Shown piece by piece: positions 8,614 through 18,200 of a DNA stretch of 64,000 nucleotides (the first letter of the stretch is position 1; each line of letters begins with the position of its first letter). The position numbers were made by a program, and so were the translations under genes. Origin of the DNA: an uncultured Campylobacter sp. (GTDB lineage Bacteria > Campylobacterota > Campylobacteria > Campylobacterales > Campylobacteraceae); NCBI RefSeq assembly GCF_905373215.1, contig NZ_CAJPRT010000001.1:62001-126000 (forward strand), given 5' to 3'. The notes beneath the pieces are model-generated. The model was not told the origin of the DNA. It was given only the letters and a program-made list of their open reading frames with translations, and ran no database searches.

Positions 8614-9819
8614 TCACTCCCTTGCTAGCCCGTTTTTATCGGATTTGTCGCTGATTAGCTTGCCGCTTTTGTCGTATTTTTTGGCGCGCACGAGCCTGCC
8701 GCGCTCAAACTCGCCCTCGGCTTCGAGCTTACCGTCTGCGTAGTGGTGCCTCGCCGTGCCCGTTTCCAGGCCATCCTTGAACGTTACTCTAGCCTTGAGC
8801 GCGCCGTTTTCGTGGTATGTTTCATAAAGTCCGTGTTTGCGCCCGTCTCTAAACATCACCTTTGCCGCAAGCGCACCGCTTGCGTAGTATTGCTTACTCG
8901 TACCCGTTTGCCTGCCGCGCTCGAACTCGTATTCGCCCTGCAGCGCGCCGCTTGGGTAATATTCATGCACGACGCCGTCGCGCTCGCCGTCTTTGAAATT
9001 TTCGACTACGCGCGTCTTGCCGTCCTCATAAAACAACTTCCAAACGCCCTGTTTGCGGTCATCCTTGTATGCGCCGGTCTGCCTTAGCGCGCCGTTTGCG
9101 TGATACCATTTCTCTACGCCTTGCCGCTTGCCCCCTTTGTAGCTCCGCACGCCGCGCGCTTTGCCGCTTTTGTAATAATCCACGTCCTTGCCGTTTCGTA
9201 GCCCGCCCTTATACGGATGGCGCGCGCTTACTTCGCCGCTTTCGTAGTAGTCGGTGAAAACGCCCTCGCGCCTATCTGCTTTATACGCGCCCTGCTGCTT
9301 TAGCTTGCCGCTTCCTTGATAATACAGCTTGTAAAAACCCTCGCGCTTACCGGCTTTGTATTCGCTCTGCGACTTCAGCTCGCCGCCGTCTGCGTAGTAG
9401 CTCTTTGCGACGCCGTCGTACAGGCCGCCCTTTAGCGGATATTCGTTTGAAGGCCTATCTCTGCCATCAAAGTAATCGCGCTGAAACACCGCAGTGCCGT
9501 CCTTTACGTCGATCTCTCTGATAAGCGTCGGCGGCAGCGGCTTTAGCCTGGGATAGATGACGCCCATAAAATTTACGTCGTAGAGATCCTCGGCGCTATA
9601 ATGCAGCACCTTGAGCGTCCCGTTATAGGGCTTGTCCGCTACGAAATACAGGCCGTTTTTTAAGCTCGGCTCAGGCTTCATTACGATTTTTGGCTCCAGA
9701 GCTTGCGCGCCTAACGCCAAAAACGGAAGCAGGAGCTTTAATGCGCTTGAAAAGATAAAACTTCGCATTAAATTTAAGCTCAAATTTAGCGAATTTTGCG
9801 CGGCTTTGCAGGTTTTCAT
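8614..9819 (-). CDS. YwqK/MORN-like repeat protein, exported
   Basis: A 401-residue protein dominated by about 11 repeats of 22-23 residues with consensus YY.SG.L+....YK.GKR.G, similar to the MORN_2/YwqK family. In databases these are often labelled 'toxin-antitoxin system YwqK antitoxin', a label not supported by any partner here. A hydrophobic segment at residues 18-41 (ending GAQA-LE) looks like a signal peptide, so the repeats are probably periplasmic or outer-membrane associated. ATG at 9819 has AGGAAG at good spacing; an internal ATG at 9768 would give a shorter, more typical signal peptide. No operon partner; function unknown. Confidence 0.85.
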   Translation of the reverse strand: MKTCKAAQNSLNLSLNLMRSFIFSSALKLLLPFLALGAQALEPKIVMKPEPSLKNGLYFVADKPYNGTLKVLHYSAEDLYDVNFMGVIYPRLKPLPPTLIREIDVKDGTAVFQRDYFDGRDRPSNEYPLKGGLYDGVAKSYYADGGELKSQSEYKAGKREGFYKLYYQGSGKLKQQGAYKADRREGVFTDYYESGEVSARHPYKGGLRNGKDVDYYKSGKARGVRSYKGGKRQGVEKWYHANGALRQTGAYKDDRKQGVWKLFYEDGKTRVVENFKDGERDGVVHEYYPSGALQGEYEFERGRQTGTSKQYYASGALAAKVMFRDGRKHGLYETYHENGALKARVTFKDGLETGTARHHYADGKLEAEGEFERGRLVRAKKYDKSGKLISDKSDKNGLARE

Positions 9820-9978
9820 ATTTTGCTTCCTTTGGCTTGGTTAAATTTGAAGAATTTTAAAATTTGAAGCTAAATTTTAGATAAATCCTCGCGGAGTTTG
9901 GGCTGCGGATTTGGTTTTGGGCGCTGGACGCGCGCCGTGCACGTAAGCCTGTCGTGCGCTGTTTAACGGAGCTGAGCG

Positions 9979-10491
9979 CTAAATTTCGGCGTACTTCAAC
10001 ATATCCGCGACGATTACCCACTCCCGAACGAGCCGCTCAAAACTAAAATTTGCATTCGCTGGGCTCGTGGACGGCAGCTTGATCGGCTCCCTGCCCGTTG
10101 CGTTTAAAATTTGAGTTCTTAAGTATTTTTCACAGATTTCGTGCGCCTTGCCGCCGTTGGCGAACACCTGCACGATGCGCGCCCCGCTAAAGATCGGCTC
10201 TAAATTTGCAGGCACGACGGCGGTCATTTTGGCGTCACTCGAGCCCTTTGTCTCGCAGCAGATCGCAGCGTCGTAGATGGCGATGCGGCGGGCGAGTAGG
10301 AATTTTATCTTTTCCTCCGTATTCGCAGGCGGCGGCACGTTTAAAATTTGCGCCAGCACGCGCCAGAAGCGATTTTGCGGATTTGCGTAGTAAAAGCCCA
10401 GTTTGCGAGAAACGAGGGAGGGAAAAGAGCCGAGGATTAAAATTTTAGAATTTTCATCGAAAATCGGCTTAAAAGGGTGAGTTTGGCTCAT
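9979..10491 (-). CDS. hypoxanthine/uracil-DNA glycosylase family protein
   Basis: A 170-residue member of the uracil-DNA glycosylase superfamily, closest by motif to the DNA-deoxyinosine (hypoxanthine) glycosylases. Motif 1 reads LILGSFPS and motif 2 LPSTSPAN, matching family 6-type patterns, with YYANPQNRFWRVL between them. Such enzymes excise deaminated bases as the first step of base excision repair. The start codon overlaps the stop of a 21-codon frame as ATGA, so translation may be coupled to that small frame. The exact damaged base recognised cannot be read from the sequence. Confidence 0.85.
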   Translation of the reverse strand: MSQTHPFKPIFDENSKILILGSFPSLVSRKLGFYYANPQNRFWRVLAQILNVPPPANTEEKIKFLLARRIAIYDAAICCETKGSSDAKMTAVVPANLEPIFSGARIVQVFANGGKAHEICEKYLRTQILNATGREPIKLPSTSPANANFSFERLVREWVIVADMLKYAEI

Positions 10492-10553
10492 TTTACGCCT
10501 GCCTTGTATTCGCCGAAAACGCCCGCCGGAGTGCCATAAAATTTATCTTTCAT
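10488..10553 (-). CDS. possible 21-residue upstream frame coupled to the glycosylase
   Basis: ATG at 10553, with GGGAG 9 bases upstream, opens a 21-codon frame (MKDKFYGTPAGVFGEYKAGV plus Lys) whose TGA overlaps the glycosylase ATG. It may be a leader peptide for coupled translation or the tail of an eroded gene, since the same frame stays open for about 35 codons upstream of the ATG. Low confidence. Confidence 0.25.
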   Translation of the reverse strand: MKDKFYGTPAGVFGEYKAGVK

Positions 10554-10830
10554 TTTCGCTTTCTCCCGCAAATACCAGAATTTCGCTCGCGAAGTAGTTT
10601 GAAGCTGAAGTTGCGCGACGGCAAAAATTTGGCGCACTCGCTGTATAGCGGCGCGTAGTAAAAATTTTGATTAGCCCGCCGCGACGCGCGATTTGGGTCT
10701 AAATTTCAACTTTTCAAACCACAAAATAGAGCTTTCGTAGCCAAATTTAACGCCTCGCAGCGGCAAAATTTTAACCCTTGCGGTAGTTAAATTCCGTCCG
10801 CCGCCGCAATCGCCTCTGAACCGCTGCGCC

Positions 10831-12042
10831 CTAAATTTTAGGTACCGAGATTACGCGCACGAGCTCGCCTTTTTTGAGCTCTTTAACCTCGAGCGGCGCG
10901 ACTAGCAGGACGCTATCGTCGTCTAAATTATTCAAAATCGCGCTGGAGCCCTGCTTTTTGCTTTGCAGGCTAACAAAAAGCTGCCCGTCTCTGTTTTGCA
11001 AGACGGCGGGCATAAACTCCATCCACGGCGTCTTTTTTACGTAGTCGTGATCTAAGATCGCGCTAAATTCCGTATTTTCGCGCACACCGAAGGATTTTTG
11101 CAAATATACGCGCAGAAACAAAATGCACGTAATAAGCGCCGAGAGTGGAAAGCCAGGGAATGCGAAGATATATTTTTCGCCGGTTTTGGCTACGCGCACG
11201 TGGCGGCCCGGTTTGATCGCCGCACCCTTTACGATGAGCTCAAATTTTGATTGCAGCGTGCTTTGCACGAAGTCGTAGTCCCCGACGCTCACTCCGCCGC
11301 TTGTTAGAAGTATGTCGGCGCTCTGTAAAGCCGATAGGATCGCGCCTCCTAGCTCTTTTTCGTCATCGCGTACTAGAGGCATTATCATCGCTTCGCAGCC
11401 TAGCTGCGTTACTAAATTTGCAAGCGCGATGTGGTTGGAGCTGTAAATTTGAGCGTCGTTTTCGAGCCTCTCGCCCAGATCCTTAATCTCGCTACCAGTG
11501 GCAAGGATCGCTACTTTTGGGCGGACGAATACGCTTATGTGAAATAGCCCCAGCTCCGCTAACAGCGCGATCTGTGAAAATCCGAGCTTCGTGCCGCTAC
11601 GAAGCAAAAGCTCGCCCTCGCGGTAGCTCTCGCCTGCCGCGCGCACGGCAAAGCCCGCTGAAACGGGCTTTGTGACGACGATCTCGCTGCCTTGCACCTG
11701 CACGTTTTCGATCGGCAAAAGCGTGTCGCTACCCTCGCACATGAGCCCGCCGGTGAAGGTTTTGACGCACTCGCCCGCCTTTGCCGCGGCGCTAGGCATC
11801 TTGCCTGCAGGCGTCGTGCCGACGATCTTAAATTTCGCTCCCTCGCTCAGATCCGTGCCCTTTAGCGCGTAGCCGTCCATCGCGGCAGTCGGGCGGCGCG
11901 GAGTGCTAAAAGGCGCCGCGACGTCGCTTGCCAAAATACGCCCCAGCGCCTGCGTGATCGCGACTTTTTCGACGCGCGAGGACTTTTGCACCGTGCTTGA
12001 GAAGCGCTCCATCGCGCTTTCAAATTTTTCAAATTCCATCAT
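10831..12042 (-). CDS. moeA: molybdopterin molybdenumtransferase MoeA
   Basis: Inserts molybdate into adenylylated molybdopterin, the last step of molybdenum cofactor synthesis, needed for the formate dehydrogenases and nitrate or sulfoxide reductases typical of this group. The 403-residue protein has the MoeA domain order: N-terminal domain (AMDGYALKG near residue 54), the MPT-binding core LLTSGGVSVGDYDFV, and the C-terminal FAFPGFPLSALI segment. The start overlaps the stop of the MFS gene (ATGA). A second ATG three bases on (12039) has better spacing from AGGAGG, so the true start may be one codon later. Confidence 0.95.
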   Translation of the reverse strand: MMEFEKFESAMERFSSTVQKSSRVEKVAITQALGRILASDVAAPFSTPRRPTAAMDGYALKGTDLSEGAKFKIVGTTPAGKMPSAAAKAGECVKTFTGGLMCEGSDTLLPIENVQVQGSEIVVTKPVSAGFAVRAAGESYREGELLLRSGTKLGFSQIALLAELGLFHISVFVRPKVAILATGSEIKDLGERLENDAQIYSSNHIALANLVTQLGCEAMIMPLVRDDEKELGGAILSALQSADILLTSGGVSVGDYDFVQSTLQSKFELIVKGAAIKPGRHVRVAKTGEKYIFAFPGFPLSALITCILFLRVYLQKSFGVRENTEFSAILDHDYVKKTPWMEFMPAVLQNRDGQLFVSLQSKKQGSSAILNNLDDDSVLLVAPLEVKELKKGELVRVISVPKI

Positions 12043-13337
12043 TTGCCTCCTACGATTTTATAAATTTGATCTTCATTTATCAATTTCGAGTTAAATTTCA
12101 CAACGAGTTCGCCATCGGTCTCGTAAATTTCAATAATGCCCTTTACGCCCTGTAGTGCGGAAAAATCGCCGCCTTTAGGAAAGTATAAATTCTTAAAAAG
12201 TTTTGGATCGCTCAGCCTAGAAAGTAGCACAAGCCAGATCACACCCAAAACCGCGACGCCAATGCCTAGCGCTTCAATGCCGATTTTGCCAAAAAGTGCG
12301 CCGCCGCATAGCCCGCCCAAAAAACTGCCAAAAAATCCGAACGAATTAAAAATCCCAAGCGCGGCGCCTTTTTGAGCGACTTTGGCAAATTTGGACGCAA
12401 GGCTTTGCATAATGGGCTCATGCGCGTTAAATCCCACGAAAAAGAGCATCACACCCACTACGAAAGCGCTCGCCCCGCTAGCAAACGCAAAAATCAAATA
12501 CGAAGCGATGAAAAAGCAAATGCCGATAAGTAGAATTTGCTTAGCTAGTGCGCGCTTTTCGCCTAAAGCGCCGCTCGCACCCATCGCAGTAAAGCCGAAT
12601 ATCGCGCCTAGAGCATAAATTTTGGTCAAATCACTTTTGGAAAGTCCGAATTTTTGCACGAGCAAAATTGGAATTAGAAAAAACGCTGCCGTCATGAAAG
12701 CTTTTTGAAAAAAATTCGTTAAATTCATAAGCATTAAATTTTTATCGCTCAAAAGTGAGCCGAGCGGGACCTTTTGGCGCAGGGAGCGGATATGCGGTTC
12801 GGTAGGTACTACGAAAAAAAGCAGCATCAAACATAAAAGCGTAAGCGCCGAACTTAGATGAAATAGGCTGGCGAGTCCAAATTTGGCGCTTAAAAGCGGA
12901 CTTAAAATCATTGCGACACCAAAGCTCACGCCTATCATTGCGCCCATTACCGCCATCGCCTTACCGCGCTCTTCCTCTCGCGTAAAATCGCTAATTAGTG
13001 CGGTAGCTACGGCTCCTACGGCACCGCAGCCTTGCAAAAAGCGCCCAAAAATCATCATATAAATGCTCTCGCTCGCCGCGCAAACGCAAGCGCCCACGAT
13101 AAAAAGCGCCAGCCCTATCGCAAGGGTTTTTTTACGTCCGATCTTATCGCTTAGCACTCCAAATGGCGTTTGCAAAATCACTTGCATAATCGCATAAATT
13201 CCAAAAAGTAGCCCCACTAGGCTTTCGTTTGCGCCGTGCAAGCTCAACGCATACAGGCTAAGCACGGGCAGCAAAATAAATAATCCAAAAAACCTCGTAG
13301 CGATGATAAAACTAAGCGGAAGGACGCTTTTTAGCAT
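12039..13337 (-). CDS. MFS transporter with C-terminal YAM-like domain (YajR-like)
   Basis: A 12-helix major facilitator with the family signature DKIGRKKTL after helix 2. After the last helix comes a soluble tail of about 60 residues (GVKGIIEIYETDGELVVKF and on) resembling the ferredoxin-like YAM domain of E. coli YajR. Substrate is unknown; YajR-type proteins are presumed drug or proton antiporters. I prefer ATG at 13337, which has GAGG 9 bases upstream, over a TTG five codons earlier. It overlaps moeA by four bases and is probably cotranscribed with it, although no functional link is obvious. Confidence 0.87.
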   Translation of the reverse strand: MLKSVLPLSFIIATRFFGLFILLPVLSLYALSLHGANESLVGLLFGIYAIMQVILQTPFGVLSDKIGRKKTLAIGLALFIVGACVCAASESIYMMIFGRFLQGCGAVGAVATALISDFTREEERGKAMAVMGAMIGVSFGVAMILSPLLSAKFGLASLFHLSSALTLLCLMLLFFVVPTEPHIRSLRQKVPLGSLLSDKNLMLMNLTNFFQKAFMTAAFFLIPILLVQKFGLSKSDLTKIYALGAIFGFTAMGASGALGEKRALAKQILLIGICFFIASYLIFAFASGASAFVVGVMLFFVGFNAHEPIMQSLASKFAKVAQKGAALGIFNSFGFFGSFLGGLCGGALFGKIGIEALGIGVAVLGVIWLVLLSRLSDPKLFKNLYFPKGGDFSALQGVKGIIEIYETDGELVVKFNSKLINEDQIYKIVGGK

Positions 13338-13442
13338 AATCTTAGACCTCAAATAATATGAAATTTGCGCCGATTATAGCCAAAAATCGTAACGAATTCT
13401 TTGATTTTGGGTAAAATGGCGGCTTAAATTTAAGGAGCGAGG

Positions 13443-14072
13443 ATGAAAATTTTACTTGCGACGAGCAACAAAAATAAGGTAAAAGAGATAAAAGAATTTT
13501 TTGCGAAATACGACGTGTGCGCGCTCAGCGAGGTGCTGGATCCTTTTGAGATCGACGAGTGCGGCACGAGCTTCAAACAAAACGCGCTTATTAAAGTTCG
13601 CGCAGTGCATGAGGCGCTAAAAAGTAAAAATTTGCAGAGCGAATTTTTTGTGCTAAGCGATGATAGCGGTATCTGCGTGGATGCGCTGGGCGGGGCTCCG
13701 GGGATATTTTCGGCGCGCTTTAGCGGAGCGGGTGCAACGGATGCGAGCAATCGCGAGAAGCTAGCCGCTAACCTGCGTGCCCTGGGGCTAAAGGAGAGTC
13801 CCGCGCATTATACGGCGGCGATCGCGCTAAAATGCGACCTGGGCGAGTTTTGTACGCACGGCTTCATGCACGGTACGGCGATAACGCAGCAGCGTGGGCA
13901 AAACGGATTCGGATACGATTTTATGTTTATTCCGCGCGGATTTGACCGCACAATCGGGGAGCTGCCCGCTGCGGTGAAATTTGAAATTTCGCACCGCACG
14001 AAGGGACTGGCGCTGATGCGAATTTTATTGAAAAATTTAGAAAAACAGATGAGATTCGCTAAATTTCATTAA
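13443..14072 (+). CDS. rdgB: XTP/dITP diphosphatase (RdgB/HAM1)
   Basis: Hydrolyses dITP, XTP and other non-canonical purine nucleoside triphosphates to monophosphates, keeping deaminated purines out of DNA. Signature LLATSNKNKVKEI at the N-terminus, the active-site segment LSDDSGICVDALGG, and the GYDFMF...ELP region with SHRTKGLALM near the end are all present. The 209-residue length is normal. Divergent from the MFS/moeA pair and followed directly by the tRNA cluster. Confidence 0.95.
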   Translation: MKILLATSNKNKVKEIKEFFAKYDVCALSEVLDPFEIDECGTSFKQNALIKVRAVHEALKSKNLQSEFFVLSDDSGICVDALGGAPGIFSARFSGAGATDASNREKLAANLRALGLKESPAHYTAAIALKCDLGEFCTHGFMHGTAITQQRGQNGFGYDFMFIPRGFDRTIGELPAAVKFEISHRTKGLALMRILLKNLEKQMRFAKFH

Positions 14073-14111
14073 ATTTAGAGCCGTAAAAAGCGGAATTTAA
14101 GAAAAAATATA

Positions 14112-14117
14112 TATAAT
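14112..14117 (+). promoter_or_regulatory. -10 box (TATAAT) of the six-tRNA operon
   Basis: A perfect TATAAT in an AT-rich run, 29 bases before tRNA-Pro. Transcription would start near 14124. No second equally good -10 box lies between the six tRNAs, so they are probably one transcript. Confidence 0.6.
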
Positions 14118-14146
14118 ACGCTTTTCATTCAATCCACGAAAATCTT

Positions 14147-14223
<77 letters not shown>

Positions 14224-14227
14224 TTGT

Positions 14228-14305
14228 GGTGAGTTTAGCTCAGTAGGTTAGAGCATCAGATTGTGGTCCTGAGGGTCGTGGGTTCGATTCCCACAACTCA
14301 CCCCA
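14228..14305 (+). tRNA. tRNA-His(GTG)
   Basis: Anticodon GTG. Acceptor GTGAGTT pairs with AACTCAC, preceded by the extra G (-1) that is specific to tRNA-His; discriminator C, with CCA encoded. Confidence 0.96.
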
Positions 14306-14311
14306 CTTTAT

Positions 14312-14388
14312 GCGCTCGTAGCTCAATTGGATAGAGCAACAGACTTCGGATCTGTAGGTTGAAGGTTCGACTCCTTTCGAGCGTACCA
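14312..14388 (+). tRNA. tRNA-Arg(TCG)
   Basis: Anticodon stem ACAGA/TCTGT with loop CTTCGGA (anticodon TCG). Acceptor GCGCTCG pairs with CGAGCGT, the first pair being a G-T wobble; CCA encoded. Confidence 0.95.
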
Positions 14389-14403
14389 CTGATTTGATAT
14401 TTT

Positions 14404-14480
14404 GCGCTCATAGCTCAGTTGGATAGAGCAACGGCCTTCTAAGCCGTAGGCCAGAGGTTCGAATCCTCTTGGGCGTACCA
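14404..14480 (+). tRNA. tRNA-Arg(TCT)
   Basis: Anticodon stem ACGGC/GCCGT with loop CTTCTAA (anticodon TCT); CCA encoded. The 5' half is very similar to the preceding tRNA-Arg. Confidence 0.95.
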
Positions 14481-14529
14481 TATTAAGCTCATATTAAGAG
14501 CTTTTTGGCTAATATGCGCTTTCTTTTTT

Positions 14530-14614
14530 GCGGATGTGGTGAAATTGGCAGACACACCAGACTTAGGATCTGGCGCCTCACGGCATGAAGGTTCAAGTCC
14601 TTTCATCCGCACCA
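14530..14614 (+). tRNA. tRNA-Leu(TAG)
   Basis: Long variable arm; anticodon stem CCAGA/TCTGG with loop CTTAGGA (anticodon TAG); acceptor GCGGATG; CCA encoded. Confidence 0.95.
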
Positions 14615-14628
14615 TCCATTCTACGCGT

Positions 14629-14703
14629 TCCGGATTAGCTCAGCGGTAGAGTAGGCGGCTGTTAACCGCTTGGTCGCTGGTTCGAATCCAGCATCCGGAG
14701 CCA
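14629..14703 (+). tRNA. tRNA-Asn(GTT)
   Basis: Anticodon GTT within loop CTGTTAA; acceptor TCCGGAT pairs with ATCCGGA; discriminator G and CCA encoded. Last gene of this cluster. Confidence 0.95.
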
Positions 14704-15285
14704 CTTGTATTCAAAATACCTTTAGATTTAACGATGTTTGAAAGCATCTGTTAAATTGCGTTCCTAGCCTAAATTTTAATACGAATAAAATTAAAATTTT
14801 CCTCTACAAAAGTCGAGATTTAGAATTTTATTGTTGCAAAAAGTGTCGTTATTTGCGTCGGTCGTGCATGTGCTTGCAAAGAATAAAATTTAGTTTTACG
14901 GGGCCTGCTTTTAAGGCTTTGGCGGGCGCCTTATCTTCGCGATTTTTGCTGCTTTGGCCCACATTACCATTTTAAAAGTGAAATTCGTCCCCTTGAAATT
15001 TCAAAACTCATTGTGCGATAGGATATGCGGCTAAATTTATCTTGTCTATTTTTTGATCACTCCGTCTACAAAAGCGCTTGACGGGCTCGGCGCTTCACCT
15101 TGCCGAAATAGTTTATGTCTAGATTGCATTAAAATAGGCTCTTGCACCTTTCTCTAACTACGCAAATATCCCAGTTTAGCGATTTTATGTGTATTTTGCT
15201 GCGGTTAAATTTTAAAATTTCAAGCGCCGCGGGGGCTAAAGTAAATTTTACTCTAGCCCGCCGTTTTGCAGTCGGGCGAAGCGGG
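14704..15285. other. 582-bp spacer, no gene seen
   Basis: Between the tRNA cluster and the 3' end of the autotransporter gene. Apart from a terminator-like hairpin next to the autotransporter stop I see only AT-rich words and no coding signal. Confidence 0.5.
15229..15263 (-). terminator. probable terminator of the autotransporter gene
   Basis: Reading the minus strand, GCGGGCTA and AGTAAA pair with TTTACT and TAGCCC..GC around a short AT turn, with one internal mismatch. A T-rich stretch follows only after a gap, so strength is uncertain. Confidence 0.5.
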
Positions 15286-18200
15286 TTAAAACGAAACCTC
15301 GATCTTGGCGTTTAGGCTATTTGATTTCACGTCATTTCCGAACGCGCCGGTGTACGATAGCCTAAGGCTCGTGTTTTTAAATATCATAGTCTCCACGCCC
15401 ACGCCCGCGGTGGCGAAGTCTCGAAGCTCTTTGCCCTCCAAATCCACGTATCCTGCGTTTGCGACATTCACTCCCGCGCCCGGTCTCGTGTCGCCGAAAA
15501 ATCTATTGTAGGCTAGATCGAGCTGTGCGTACGAGCTCATGCCGCCTATTTTAAACGGCACGCTCGGACTGATGCCCGCCGTTAGGATATTCATGTTTCT
15601 GGATTTTTTATCCGTGCTCATCACGAACGGACCCACATTTTCGCTCATGCCGCCCGTTCTAGCGTAGATGCGAGAGATGCCCAAATACGGATTTATCTCG
15701 AAATTTTCGCCGTTAAAGCCGCCGTATGTCGCGCTAGCAAACATATTTATGAGCTTTTCATTGCTCTTAGCGCCGTTGTTAGCGGTGTATTGCACTATCG
15801 TGGAGCTGCCGGTTTTTTTGCGTTTTATATCCGTATATACAGCGCCTAGATCAAATTTAATAGACTCTAAGCCCACCTGCGCGTAAAGTCCCGCGTGTCT
15901 GTTTGTGTGATCAAACTCTTTGCTGCCGTCTTCTTTGGTTTTGGTTTTTCCTGTGCCCAGTACGGCTCCCAGTCTTAAGTTTTCACTCAGCGCGCCGTCT
16001 AAGCCGACAAGCTGCGTCACGGACGCGGACTTGAAATCCCTGTTTCCCTCATCCGAGTTAAATTTCATGACGTTTCCCTCGGTGTTCGCCCAAAAGTTGA
16101 TCCCCGTCTCCTCGTCCATGCTTAGCGCGTTAAAATTTCTTTTGCGACTTAAGACGGCGTTTCGGATCAGTACGTTATCGATCACGGCCGCGTTTTGCGC
16201 GACGAAATTTGCTTCGTTCGCGAACGTTTTTAGCGTATCGGAGGCTTGTTGCGGCGTAGCGAAGATGAAATTTCTATATAGATCGCTCGTTCGCACCGCG
16301 GGTCTGCTTCTAAAAACGCTCATTAAGGCGGGCTGATTGCTCGAGCCCTCTATGGCGGCGGCGATCAGTTTTTGATTTTTACCCTTTGCGAAATCCACCA
16401 TGCCTTCGCTGCCCTTTTTGAAAGTAAGCTCCAGCTTGGAGTCGTTAAAATTTTTAACTAAATCAAAAAACGCATATTTTCTTAAGATCGTCTGATCGTA
16501 GCCTCTGAAGCTGCCCTCTACCCAATACTTCTTCGATTTTGCGGGGTCTTTATATATCTTTTGCGCATCTTCGAAAAGAGGATTTTCTAGATCTACGATG
16601 GAATTTTTTTCAAACGTGAGGTTCAAATTCGTAGCTCCTGCCGAAGACATGCCGACTATACCCGCGTGCGATACGACGTATCTGCCGCCTTGCTTTATCG
16701 TCGCCGTGACGGTATCTGAGGTGGCGGTTCTGGTTTTATTTACGAATTCTTTCGGCTTATTGAATATGTCGGTTTTGACCTCTTGGACGGTTAGGCTCTT
16801 TTTAATCTTCAAGGCGCCGCCGTTTTCTACGGTCACTTTGCTGTTTTTTAAAGACTGATTTAGCGCCGTGATCTGCCCGCCTTTTATGATCGTATCGCCG
16901 CTGTAGGTGTTATCGCCCGCAAGCGTTAGCGTGCCGCCGCCTCTTTTTATCAGCGTTCCTTTATAGCCTTCCGCCGCTCTATGCGCTCGCGCTTGCTCTC
17001 TGGCTAGCTCTACATTGTATTCGGCTCTTTCTTCTGCGGTCAAATTTCCGCCCTTAGCATCGAGCTGTGCTTTGCGCACCGCCCAAGCCGCCGCATCCGC
17101 ATCGTCCTCGGTCTTTCTAAATTTTATCGCCTTATCAGAGATGTCATTGGACCAGACGTCGTCTACGTCCATATTTACGTCAAATTTCCCTAGAAACTGA
17201 CCCGGTCCGAACATCGCCTTGCCGAGATCTACTATGCCCCAGCCCCATCTTTTATCGGGCACTCCAAGCTCGCTCGTCCAGCCCGAAAGCCTGCTAGTAT
17301 CGCCCTTTTTGAACGAATACTTCGTCTGTCTCGCCGTCGTTAGCAAGACGTCTCTTGCTTGTTCGTTCGTCATATAGCTATATCTAGACATTATGACGCC
17401 CAAAGCTCCCGTCACGTGAGGCGCTGCCATCGACGTGCCGCCCCAAGAAGCGTATCCTGCTTTGCCCGTCTTGACGTCCACGATAGAGGATTTTACTTTC
17501 ACTCCGGGTGCTGCTATGGTCCACCATTTCGAATGCCCCGCGGTGTTAAATCTTTGAGTATTGCTATCGGTCTGTCCCGTTACGTTTAGCCATAGCTTTT
17601 CCGCATCGGGGCGAAAATACGGCAGCATTGCCCTTGTGTAGGATTCCTCCATGCCGTCTCTATTACCCGCGGTAAAGACTTGGATTATTCTGTATTTTTT
17701 AGCGACTTCGTATGCGGCGTCTATGAAGCTTTTTTGGCCGCCCGCTACGAATTGATAATAAGCTTTTTTAGCGGTATCTATATCTTTGAGGTATAGATGA
17801 TGATTAGGCTTAGTAGGATTAGCCGCCGTACCGGGAATCCCGCTGTAACCTTCTGCGCCCGGATAGGAGGAATTTACTCTTCTGTTTGATCCCCAGCTAT
17901 TATTTATCGCTCTTACGCCCGATTTAGCAAGCTCGTTATATACGGCGTAGAAGTATCCGTAGTCTTGATTTGGGCCGTAGGTCATGCCGTCGTTTCCGCC
18001 CGTATTTCCGGAGTATAATCTCGACTCCCATGCCACGCCGTGCGTGCCGCTTCCGTCGCGATTTGCCCCTATCGTGCCTCCTACGTGCGTGCCGTGCGAG
18101 TCGTTCGTGCCGGCTATCCAATCGCCGTTGGCTTCAAATTTCTGCCCTTTTTTGAATTCGCCCTTATTGGTTTTATCGTATTCGTCGCTGCCTTTTTGTT

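Noticed and set aside
8743..9500. DNA-level tandem repeat in the YwqK-like gene
   Set aside because: The periodicity reflects protein repeats of 22-23 residues; codons differ between units, so it is not a recent DNA expansion.
15920..16336. 138-codon plus-strand frame within the autotransporter
   Set aside because: Opposite strand of the beta-barrel coding region; no independent start signals or homology.
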